A DNA stretch of 64,000 nucleotides from Planctomycetales bacterium ZRK34 (lineage in GTDB: Bacteria > Planctomycetota > Phycisphaerae > Phycisphaerales > Zrk34), in assembly GCA_014873095.1 (NCBI GenBank), contig CP050848.1, positions 2,787,850 to 2,851,849 on the forward strand. The letters run 5' to 3'. The notes beneath the pieces are model-generated. The model did no database searches. It saw only the letters and a list, made by a program, of their open reading frames with translations, and was not told the DNA's origin. The stretch's first letter is position 1. Every line of letters begins with the position of its first letter. This document shows, in pieces, positions 26,530 to 33,948 of the stretch. The position numbers were made by a program, and so were the translations under genes.

Positions 26530-27120
26530 GTGGCGTGGAACAATTGGTTTCATTTGATGAGCAATACGTACGGGACGTGGCCGCCGGGGGATCCGCGGGG
26601 GTTTCGGACGCGCGGGCATCGTGAGCATGTGCAGGGGGATTACAAACAGCCGCCGCCGCGGGGGCGGTATGACGATCGGCTGGCGCGGGCGCGGCGGTTG
26701 ATGAAGCGCTCGCCGGTACATTTGCCACTGGCGGCCAGGGCGGGGGCTGTCGAAGCGATTCGTCACGCGTTGGTGGATGTGCACGGGTTGGAGATGTTGG
26801 CGCTGGCGGTGTCGGAGGAACATCTGCATGTGCTGGTGAGGTTGCCGGTGGTTAAGAAGCCCACGGCGTTACGCCGTGGGCTTCGGGAACGCGATCCGGC
26901 GCGGTATTTCATGGGGATTGCAAAAGAACGATCCGCCAAAAAGCTGGCGGCTGACGGGCTGGTCGCGCCCGGTGGGGTCTGGGCGAAGCGCGGCAAGATT
27001 GTGGCGATCGTCGATCGGGCGCACCAGGTGCATGTGTACCGGTACATTCTGCGGCATGTGCGTGAAGGGGCGGTGGCGTGGTCGTATCGGGAGGGGGTTT
27101 TGATGCCGGCGGGTGCATGA
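26530..27120 (+). CDS. REP-associated tyrosine transposase (RAYT, IS200-like)
   Basis: A 196-residue HUH enzyme. The HUH motif is HLHVLVRLP at about residues 98-106; the candidate catalytic tyrosine is in VYRYILRHVREGAVAW near the C-terminus. The N-terminal GTWPPGDPRGFRTRGHREHV block is typical of a RAYT subfamily common in planctomycetes. Start GTG 26530 has GGGGGA about seven nt upstream. Residues 110-119 (KKPTALRRGL) are encoded by a perfect REP palindrome within the gene. It is flanked by further REP copies, as expected for enzymes that move these elements. Activity is not assured. Confidence 0.88.
   Translation: MAWNNWFHLMSNTYGTWPPGDPRGFRTRGHREHVQGDYKQPPPRGRYDDRLARARRLMKRSPVHLPLAARAGAVEAIRHALVDVHGLEMLALAVSEEHLHVLVRLPVVKKPTALRRGLRERDPARYFMGIAKERSAKKLAADGLVAPGGVWAKRGKIVAIVDRAHQVHVYRYILRHVREGAVAWSYREGVLMPAGA
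26856..26884. repeat. REP palindrome inside the RAYT gene
   Basis: GAAGCCCACGGCGT-T-ACGCCGTGGGCTTC: perfect 14-bp arms. It is identical over 29 bp to the copy after the gene and is translated in frame just after the HUH motif. Confidence 0.92.
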
Positions 27121-27121
27121 A

Positions 27122-27150
27122 GAAGCCCACGGCGTTACGCCGTGGGCTTC
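27122..27150. repeat. REP palindrome downstream of RAYT
   Basis: Identical to the internal copy, starting two bases after the RAYT stop codon. It lies between the convergent RAYT and ftsK genes and may also terminate transcription. Confidence 0.92.
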
Positions 27151-27176
27151 GGGGGGCAGTTAAATTTGACGCGGGG

Positions 27177-29972
27177 TCAGTCGTCGTCTTCTTCGACGTA
27201 TTCGTACTCTTCGTAGTCCTCGTCATCATCCTCGTCTTCTTCATCCGAGGCGGACTCGTCTTCGTCGTAGTCCTCGGCCATGCGGGCGAGCTGCTTCTGC
27301 TCGTCGGCGTCGTCTTCTTCCTCTTCCTCGTACTCCTCATCCTCGGCGAGGGCTTCGAGCTCGGCTTCGGGGTCTTCGACTTCTTCGTACTCGTATTCTT
27401 CTTCTTCGACTTCTTCCTCGACGGCGGATGACGCATCGCCTGGCGCGGCGCCACCACTTGCGGGGGTGAAGTCTTCCTGGTCGGCGGCGTAGAGACCGGC
27501 GGCCTCGGACTGCATCTGGGCCTTGATGGCTTCCCACTCTTCCTGGGTGATGTTGACCTCGCGGGCCTGCGAGCCCTTGTACTCGCCGATGATCCCGGCG
27601 GCGGCCATCTCCTCGATGAGCCGGCTGGAGCGGGAGTACCCGATCGAGAGGCGACGCTGCAGCAGCGACACCGAGCCGCGCTTGGTTTCGATGACGATGT
27701 CGACCGCCTGATCGAACAACTCATCGCGCTGGGTCGGGTCATCACCGCCGATTTCACCCGGGGCCTTGAGCTGCACAAGCTGCGGTTCAAACGCCTGCTC
27801 GGCAACGTTCTTGAGGAACTTGACGACCTTGCGGACTTCACCGTCGTCGACGAGCGTGCCCTGGGCGCGCATGAGCTTGCTCGTGCGCGGCGAGAGGAAC
27901 AGCATGTCGCCCTGGCCCAGCAGCAGTTCGGCGCCCTTGGCGTCGAGCACGATGCGGCTGTCCATGCCGGACGCCACCTTGAAGCTGACGCGGCAGGGCA
28001 TGTTCGACTTGATCAGACCGGTGACGACATTCGCCTGCGGGCGCTGCGTGGCGAGGATCAGATGGATGCCGACGGCTCGGGCCTTCTGGGCGATGCGGAC
28101 GATGAAGCCTTCGACTTCCTTGTGCGTGAGGATCAGGTCGGCCAGTTCGTCGATGATGAACACGAGGCGCGGCAGCTTCCGCGGAATCTTCGCTTCTTCT
28201 TCGGGCGTCTCGACGGCCATGCGCTCTTTGAGGTCGTCCCATTCCAGGCCGTTGTAGCTGTCGATATCGCGGACAGCCGCCTCGGCGAGCAGGGCGTAGC
28301 GCTCTTCCATCTTGGTCACGGCCCACTCGAGGATCGCCGCGGCCTTGCCCATCTCGGTCACGACCGGGCACATGAGATGGGGGATGTCGCGGAACTGCGC
28401 CATTTCGACCATCTTCGGGTCGACCAGCACGAGCTTGAGCTCGTCGGGCTTGCGCCCCAGCAGCCACGACATGATGATCGAGTTGATGCAGATCGACTTA
28501 CCCGAACCGGTCGTGCCGGCGATGAGCATGTGCGGCATCGAGGCGAGGTCGGCGATCAGCGCGTTGCCCGAGGCATCCTTGCCGAGGAACATCGGCAGGC
28601 GCTGCTTCTCGAAGACGTCTTCGCCGCCAAGGGCGAGCAGCTCCTTGAGGCGGACCTTTTCCTTCTTGAGGTTGGGCACTTCGATGCCGACGGTGGACTT
28701 GCCGGCGGTGTTCGGCACGATGCGGATATTCTGGGCCTTAAGCTCGCGGGCCACATCGGAGCTGATCGCGTTGATCTGGCTGACCTTGGTGCCGGGGGCG
28801 AGCTGGACTTCGTAGAGGGTGATGACCGGGCCGGCGTCGATGGCGACGACTTCGGCGTCGATCTTGAATGTCTGCAGGGCGCGTTCGAGAATCTCCGCTT
28901 GCTCGCGGACGATCTTGGCCATCTCGGAGGTGAAGCTGGATTCGGGCTCGGCGAGCACCTCGAGACCGGGGAAGCGGTAGCCGGACAGGTCCTGCGGCTT
29001 GGGCGCCGCGGCGGCCGGGCTGTTCTTTGGCTTGGCGAAGGTGATCGGCAGCTTTTTGATCTTTTCGCGCAGGGCTTCAGGGTCCAGCGGATCCTTGGCG
29101 GACTCTTCTTCGTCGGCTTCCTCTTCTTCGTACTCGTCGGCCGCGGCCTCGGTTTCGGGGTCGTCTTCCTCTTCGTACTCGTATTCGTACTCTTCTTCTT
29201 CGACCGGTTCGGGTTTGACCGGCTTGGGCGGCTTGGCGCGGCTGATGGGTTTTTCGTCGTCTTCGGTGGCGATGGCTTCGTCGAGATCGTGCTCACGGAC
29301 ACCGGGCTTGTCGGCACTGCCGCGACGACCCAGCGTCGGCAGGGCGGGCCAGTGCATGTTGCGGAACATGCCCACGAGTACGGGCTTGGGCCAGTTGATT
29401 GCGGCAATCTTCCGCAGCGCCGCCACGATGCCGCGCGGCAGGGCCATCATCAGATTGTCCGCCGCCAGCATCGCCCCGACGCCGAAGCACATCATCAGCA
29501 GGACCAGCGTGCCGAGCGTGTTGAAGCGCGGCAGAAGCTGATTGACGAACTCGAGCGCGATCAGTCCCCCGGCGCCTTCGGGCAACGGGCTCGATGTCGG
29601 CGCCAGCAGCGCGAGAAACCCGCTGGAAGCGATCGCAGCGATGATCGTGCCGATGATCCGCATTTCGATCTGGTTGACCTTGCGACCGGCCGCGGTGGCC
29701 GCCAGGTAGGCGACCAGCCCGGCGATGCAGACCCACGCCCCGGCTCCGAACATCAGGTACGCCTGATAGGCGACCGCCGCCCCGAACCGCCCGACCCAGT
29801 TGATCGGCGGATCATTCAGCGGCGCCGCGGCATGACTCGGCGGGTCATATGGCGAGAAACTCGCCAGCGACGCGATGACCATCAACGTCACCCCCGCGAG
29901 GAAGACCCACATAATCCGTTTGGTCATAGACGGATAGACGATCGGATCGGATGTTTTACGCTTACGGCTCAT
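27177..29972 (-). CDS. ftsK: DNA translocase FtsK/SpoIIIE with acidic tail
   Basis: A 931-residue septal DNA pump that helps clear and resolve chromosome ends at division. About four membrane helices (residues 20-40, 68-94, 107-124, 152-172) precede a linker with a Glu/Tyr-rich block (258-290). The motor has an alpha domain, Walker A GTTGSGKS (486-493), Walker B VFIIDEL (604-610) and LATQRPQANVV. The winged-helix gamma domain (about 745-812) reads DNA polarity. Unusually, an ~80-residue tail (852-931) of mostly Glu, Asp and Tyr follows gamma. Start 29972 was chosen for a strong AAGGAGGT 12 nt upstream; the extension to 30104 is not family-like. Confidence 0.93.
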   Translation of the reverse strand: MSRKRKTSDPIVYPSMTKRIMWVFLAGVTLMVIASLASFSPYDPPSHAAAPLNDPPINWVGRFGAAVAYQAYLMFGAGAWVCIAGLVAYLAATAAGRKVNQIEMRIIGTIIAAIASSGFLALLAPTSSPLPEGAGGLIALEFVNQLLPRFNTLGTLVLLMMCFGVGAMLAADNLMMALPRGIVAALRKIAAINWPKPVLVGMFRNMHWPALPTLGRRGSADKPGVREHDLDEAIATEDDEKPISRAKPPKPVKPEPVEEEEYEYEYEEEDDPETEAAADEYEEEEADEEESAKDPLDPEALREKIKKLPITFAKPKNSPAAAAPKPQDLSGYRFPGLEVLAEPESSFTSEMAKIVREQAEILERALQTFKIDAEVVAIDAGPVITLYEVQLAPGTKVSQINAISSDVARELKAQNIRIVPNTAGKSTVGIEVPNLKKEKVRLKELLALGGEDVFEKQRLPMFLGKDASGNALIADLASMPHMLIAGTTGSGKSICINSIIMSWLLGRKPDELKLVLVDPKMVEMAQFRDIPHLMCPVVTEMGKAAAILEWAVTKMEERYALLAEAAVRDIDSYNGLEWDDLKERMAVETPEEEAKIPRKLPRLVFIIDELADLILTHKEVEGFIVRIAQKARAVGIHLILATQRPQANVVTGLIKSNMPCRVSFKVASGMDSRIVLDAKGAELLLGQGDMLFLSPRTSKLMRAQGTLVDDGEVRKVVKFLKNVAEQAFEPQLVQLKAPGEIGGDDPTQRDELFDQAVDIVIETKRGSVSLLQRRLSIGYSRSSRLIEEMAAAGIIGEYKGSQAREVNITQEEWEAIKAQMQSEAAGLYAADQEDFTPASGGAAPGDASSAVEEEVEEEEYEYEEVEDPEAELEALAEDEEYEEEEEDDADEQKQLARMAEDYDEDESASDEEDEDDDEDYEEYEYVEEDDD

Positions 29973-30366
29973 ACAGCGCGCAGACCTCCTTAGGTACTGG
30001 ATATCGGCCAGTTGGCTCGAATTCGGCCAATCTGAGACAAGGCAATCAACCCCAACGCTCAAATACACGGCCAACAACTCTCGGGCCCAGACACGACGGA
30101 TCAAAACACGACATTCGACCGGATTGAAACTAATCCGTCGACCGGGTTGAAATTAATCTATTTTCGTCGAAAATAGACTTAATGATATTCTTAAAAACAA
30201 TTTTAAATACTTCTCTTATAGCATCTAAATGCGATGGTGCGTGAGTGTTTGGGTATGAACGCCGCCGCTTGTTTGTCGGATTTTTCTGTAACAATTCGCT
30301 GCTGAGGGCTACTTTCTTGTTGAGGCCATCGCCACAGAACGTCGCGGCAAGCATTAAGGGGTTGTT
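29973..30366. other. Divergent intergenic region between ftsK and the ECF operon
   Basis: About 390 bp with no credible gene. It holds the ftsK ribosome binding site, the palindrome at 30158-30176, and an AT-rich patch (30180-30235) likely to contain the promoter of the sigma-factor operon. I cannot fix the exact promoter boxes. Confidence 0.5.
30158..30176. repeat. Palindrome CTATTTTCG-T-CGAAAATAG (copy 2)
   Basis: Identical to 14692-14710, including the ACT that follows. Here it sits in a divergent promoter region rather than between convergent genes. Confidence 0.75.
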
Positions 30367-30891
30367 TTGGCAGATCTTACAACACAACAGAGGCTCGTCG
30401 CCCGGATCACCTCCGCTCAGCGGCAGCTCTACGGCTACATTCTCACGCTGCTGGCCGACCCCGCGGCGGCGGAGGATGTGCTGCAGGAAACGAACCTGGT
30501 GCTCGTCGAGAAAGCCGAGCAGTGGGATCAGGCGGAGGATTTTGTCGCCTGGGCTTGTCGCGTGGCGTACTTTCAGTCGCTGGCCTATTTCAAGCGCCGC
30601 CGGCGTGATCGGTTGGCGTTCATGGATGAATCGACGCTCAGCGACCTGGCCGGGCGGACCGCCGCGGCGCTTGAGCATCACGATCGCCGGCTGACCGCCA
30701 TGCGGCAATGTCTGACCAAACTGCCGGAGTCATCACGCCGGCTGATCGCCCTGCGTTACGACGGGCAGTTTTCCATCGACCAGATCGCTACCGAAACCAC
30801 CCGCAGCGGCGGGGCGATCCGCGTGGCCCTTCACCGCGCCCGGCAGATGCTGCTGGCATGTATCCGAAAGACCCTGGCGACCGACGCATGA
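30367..30891 (+). CDS. ECF sigma factor (Rhodopirellula/Verrucomicrobium type)
   Basis: A 174-residue RNA polymerase sigma factor. Region 2 includes AAAEDVLQETNLVLVEKAEQW and the DNA-melting segment FVAWACRVAYFQSLAYFKRR; region 4 includes LPESSRRLIALRYDG and a helix-turn-helix (FSIDQIATETTRSGGAIRVALHRAR). The start is TTG 30367 with AAGGGG close upstream. Its stop overlaps the start of the FecR-like gene (ATGA), so the pair are translationally coupled and the next protein is its likely regulator. Sigma factors of this type commonly sit with secreted LamG/PEP-CTERM and sugar-degrading genes, as here. Confidence 0.92.
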   Translation: MADLTTQQRLVARITSAQRQLYGYILTLLADPAAAEDVLQETNLVLVEKAEQWDQAEDFVAWACRVAYFQSLAYFKRRRRDRLAFMDESTLSDLAGRTAAALEHHDRRLTAMRQCLTKLPESSRRLIALRYDGQFSIDQIATETTRSGGAIRVALHRARQMLLACIRKTLATDA

Positions 30892-32213
30892 CCGAGCCCA
30901 TCACACAGTTCGATGAGTTGATGGCCGACCTGGCTGACGGCACGTTGAGCCAGGCCCAGCGCGGTGCGTTGTTCGACCGCTTGCGTGATGACCCCGACTG
31001 CCGTGATCAGTACGTCGAGTTCATGTTGCTCCACGCCGACCTGGCATGGGACCGGGGCACAAGGATTCAACCGGCCGACCTCATCAGCATTGAACAAAAA
31101 CCCACGCCGACGCTGAGGCGCAGCCGAAGCGTCTGGTACAGCGCCGCGCTGGCCGCCGCCGTCGCGATCGGCCTGACGGTCTGGTTCATGACGATGAGCC
31201 CGTCGTCCACCACCACAACACCTTCGCCGCCCGATCGTGCCCAGCGTGTCGCCACGGTGACGCGCACCGATCAAGCGGTGCTGGCCGGGTCGTCGTTGCC
31301 GATGTCGACCGGCGCCGAGTTGCCGGCGGGGTCTGTTCAGTTGGTGTCCGGCTCGATGCAGGTGATGTTTGGCTCGGGCGCGATGGTCGACCTGCACGGG
31401 CCTTGCGAATTTGAAATGACCGGTATCAACAGCGGCCGCCTGAGCCGCGGTCGCTTGGCGGCCTATGTCCCTGCCGCCGCGGCGGGCTTCACCGTCGACG
31501 CGCCGCACCAGGTGCGCCTCACAGACCTGGGCACGCGCTTCGAGTTGGTCGTGGCTGACGACGAGCATCACATGGACGCCTGGGTGCGCGAAGGGTCGGT
31601 GGAAATACACTCGCCCCGGTTCGGCTCGCGAATTCTTCACGCCGGCCAGAGTCTGTCGCTGCGTGACGGCGAACCGGCCCGACCGTTGCTGACGGATGTG
31701 TCGGTCAGCAGCGGGGCGGCGTACCGCATCGTGCGCGGCGGGTTCAACGATGGGGCGCGGGCGTATGTCGATCGTGACTACACCTGGCAGGCGATCGATG
31801 CGCCGTCGTGTCCGCCGATGCTGCACGGGGCTGACTACGTGCAGACCGCCAACGAGGACAACAGCGACAGCGGACTTTCGGTGAAGTTGACGCTGTCGGA
31901 GCCGGCGACGGTCTGGGTGTTGTGGAACCCGCGGGCGCCGCTGCCGCAGTGGCTCACCGAGCAGTTCGAGTCGAAGGACTGGTCGGTGTCGCTGGACATG
32001 CCGCAAGGGCGGCACCTGGCCCAGAACCAGACACTGACGTACAGCGTCTGGACTCAGCGTGTTGCCGAGGCGGGACAGGTCACGCTTGGGCCGCGCCTCG
32101 TGTCACAACAGCCTGTCAACGCCGGCATGTACTGCATTGCCGTCACACCTCCGCTTCCTATCGCACCACCGATCGACAATTCAACACCATCGAAATCTAC
32201 AGGAGCAAAATGA
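30888..32213 (+). CDS. FecR-like anti-sigma/regulatory membrane protein
   Basis: A 441-residue protein. The cytoplasmic N-terminus (residues 1-70, FDELMADLADGTLSQAQRGA) has the helical form of an anti-sigma domain. One membrane helix follows at about 85-102 (SAALAAAVAIGLTVWFM), then a periplasmic FecR domain (about 140-270; LTDLGTRFELVVADD) and a C-terminal beta domain. It presumably holds or releases the upstream sigma factor in response to a periplasmic signal. It starts inside the sigma gene's stop (ATGA) and ends overlapping the next start. A REP-like palindrome forms the codons just before the membrane helix (31103-31140). Confidence 0.87.
   Translation: MTEPITQFDELMADLADGTLSQAQRGALFDRLRDDPDCRDQYVEFMLLHADLAWDRGTRIQPADLISIEQKPTPTLRRSRSVWYSAALAAAVAIGLTVWFMTMSPSSTTTTPSPPDRAQRVATVTRTDQAVLAGSSLPMSTGAELPAGSVQLVSGSMQVMFGSGAMVDLHGPCEFEMTGINSGRLSRGRLAAYVPAAAAGFTVDAPHQVRLTDLGTRFELVVADDEHHMDAWVREGSVEIHSPRFGSRILHAGQSLSLRDGEPARPLLTDVSVSSGAAYRIVRGGFNDGARAYVDRDYTWQAIDAPSCPPMLHGADYVQTANEDNSDSGLSVKLTLSEPATVWVLWNPRAPLPQWLTEQFESKDWSVSLDMPQGRHLAQNQTLTYSVWTQRVAEAGQVTLGPRLVSQQPVNAGMYCIAVTPPLPIAPPIDNSTPSKSTGAK
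31103..31140. repeat. R1 palindrome inside the FecR-like gene (copy 2)
   Basis: CACGCCGACGCTGAGGC with GAAGCGTCTGGTACA, nearly identical to the intergenic copies at 5296-5332 and 33854-33896. In this frame it encodes TPTLRRSRSVWY, the basic stretch before the membrane helix. Confidence 0.85.
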
Positions 32214-33013
32214 TGAAAACTCAACTCACTCGTGTCGCGCTGGTCGCGGGGCTGTTCGCCATGGCGGCCGTCGCGCCGCAAGCCCAGGCGGCCTTCGTGC
32301 TTGTCGAAAACTTCAACGCTCTGGCCGACGGAGCGGTCAACGGGCAGAACGGCTGGACCGCCGACAACAGTTCCGTGGATGTGATCTCCACCTCGCCGGC
32401 CAGCGCCTCGGACAAAGCCCTGGAAAGCGGAGGCCCCAGCACCGAGGCCTACAAGACCATCCCGACCATCGCCAACGGTTCGATCGGCACCGTGTTCTTT
32501 CAGTTCAATGCCGATGTGCTGACCGCCGGCAGTTCCTTCGGCTTGGCTGACACAACCATCAGTGGCGGCATCTTCGAAAGCTACCGTCCCCAGATCGCGC
32601 TGAACGCCACGGGTGACTTCCTGGTGCGCGACGGCGGCAGTTTCGACACGGTCGATCAAGCCGTGTCCGCCGACACCTGGTACAGCATCTGGATGGTCGC
32701 CGACAACAGCGCCGCCAATACCTATGAAGTCTACATCCAGGGCGGCGCCTTCGGGTCGCAGACGCAGTTGACCGCCGGCTCCGGCGCCCAGAGCGTGTTC
32801 GCCTTCCGCAATGACGAAACCGGCGGCGCGGATCTGACCAACTTTCTGTTCGCCCACGGCGGCGGCACCGACAACGCCATCGTCGTCGACAACATCTACG
32901 TCGATGCTGCCGGTGAAAACCTCACCGATCCGATCAGCGCCGTCATCCCTGTGCCCGCAGCCCTGCCTGCCGGGTTGATGCTGATGGGCGCGCTGGTGAT
33001 ACGCCGTAAGTAA
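32210..33013 (+). CDS. Secreted protein with VPxPA/PEP-CTERM-type sorting signal
   Basis: A 267-residue exported protein, third gene of the ECF operon. Signal peptide ends AAVAPQAQAAF. The mature part is a LamG/concanavalin-like beta-sandwich (VENFNALADGAVNGQNGW, then WYSIWMVADNS). The end is IPVPAALPAGLMLMGALVI then RRK. AGGAG lies four to seven nt before the tandem ATGs (32210, 32213), and the first ATG overlaps the stop of the FecR-like gene. Likely a carbohydrate-binding surface protein expressed under its own sigma factor. Confidence 0.88.
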   Translation: MMKTQLTRVALVAGLFAMAAVAPQAQAAFVLVENFNALADGAVNGQNGWTADNSSVDVISTSPASASDKALESGGPSTEAYKTIPTIANGSIGTVFFQFNADVLTAGSSFGLADTTISGGIFESYRPQIALNATGDFLVRDGGSFDTVDQAVSADTWYSIWMVADNSAANTYEVYIQGGAFGSQTQLTAGSGAQSVFAFRNDETGGADLTNFLFAHGGGTDNAIVVDNIYVDAAGENLTDPISAVIPVPAALPAGLMLMGALVIRRK

Positions 33014-33015
33014 AC

Positions 33016-33062
33016 AGCCGCGATGCAACGCATCGCGGTCCGCGAATCGTTGATTCGCGGCT
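33016..33062. repeat. Double hairpin, family R2 (copy 1)
   Basis: CCGCGATGC-AAC-GCATCGCGG is followed by CCGCGAATC-GTT-GATTCGCGG, all within AGCCGC...GCGGCT, so it can also form one large cruciform. Lies three bases after the stop of the PEP-CTERM gene and could terminate it. Relatives at 37529 and 39321. Confidence 0.75.
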
Positions 33063-33071
33063 ATTGGATGA

Positions 33072-33836
33072 ATGTTCATGCGTCGACATGGATTCACATT
33101 GATCGAACTGCTCGTGGTCGTGGCGATCATTGCGCTGTTGATCGCGGTTCTGCTGCCGACGCTGAGCAAGGCGCGTGAGGTGGCGCGCCGCGTGGCGTGC
33201 ATGGCCAATGTCCGTCAGAACTATCTCGGCGGGTATATCTACGCCAACGACTACAAGCTCCACCTTCCGTTTCTCGGGCCGCGCGCCATCCAGCCCAACA
33301 GCGACGGGCTGGTCTACGACATGTTTCAGGTGAGCGGCAAACCGCAGCCGGTCAACTTCGGGCTGCTGATCGAGTATTACGATTTTTCCACCTGGCATGA
33401 GGACGATGTGTTTCGTTGTCCCTCGGCCAAGCCGGGCATCTGGGGCAACATCGAAATCAACGGCAACGAGCACCTGATGAACTGTCACGGCGACGATGAC
33501 AACATCAACTACTACTTCTGGGCAGCGCGCGACACGTGGGTCAACCAGCGCGCCTGGTACATGCGCCGCCGCTTCGAAGACGACACCGCCTACCAGGGCA
33601 CGGCCCTGTTTCATCTAAAACATCGCACCGTTTTGTACAGCGACAATATTGCCGGCGGCGGGCGCGTGCTCGGGTCTCACATCGAGGGCGCCAACGTCGC
33701 TTACACCGATGGCTCGGCGGCCTTTGTCACCGATTCGCCGGGTTACCCGTTACTGGCCGATCCCAATCGCAATCTCAACAACGCCACCGGGCCCACCATC
33801 GCCGAGGTCTGGGCCTACCTCGACACTGCCCGCTGA
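33072..33836 (+). CDS. Planctomycete-type prepilin-like secreted protein
   Basis: A 254-residue protein with a class III signal, [19 protein letters not shown], cut before Phe by a prepilin peptidase, then a single hydrophobic helix. The C-terminal [13 protein letters not shown] is the H-X9-DG region of the planctomycete pseudopilin family. These proteins are exported by a type II-like system and often accompany sugar-degrading enzymes. ATG 33072 is used, though an ATG two codons later is equally possible. Lies between the ECF operon and the fucosidase gene. Confidence 0.9.
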   Translation: MFMRRHGFTLIELLVVVAIIALLIAVLLPTLSKAREVARRVACMANVRQNYLGGYIYANDYKLHLPFLGPRAIQPNSDGLVYDMFQVSGKPQPVNFGLLIEYYDFSTWHEDDVFRCPSAKPGIWGNIEINGNEHLMNCHGDDDNINYYFWAARDTWVNQRAWYMRRRFEDDTAYQGTALFHLKHRTVLYSDNIAGGGRVLGSHIEGANVAYTDGSAAFVTDSPGYPLLADPNRNLNNATGPTIAEVWAYLDTAR

Positions 33837-33853
33837 TTTGCCCCCACGCCCCC

Positions 33854-33896
33854 CACGCCGACGCTGAGGCCCCTTTCGGGGGCGAAGCGTCTGGTA
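33854..33896. repeat. R1 palindrome (copy 3)
   Basis: CACGCCGACGCTGAGGC, a CCCCTTTCGGGG inner hairpin, then GAAGCGTCTGGTA. Intergenic, before the fucosidase gene. Confidence 0.78.
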
Positions 33897-33948
33897 TTCC
33901 CCACGAAAATGCGCTATCGTGTCAGTCCACCCCTCCGAGGATTTCATC

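Noticed and set aside
28062..29993. 643-residue open frame antisense to ftsK
   Set aside because: ftsK is certain on the other strand; this frame has no family features and mirrors ftsK codons.
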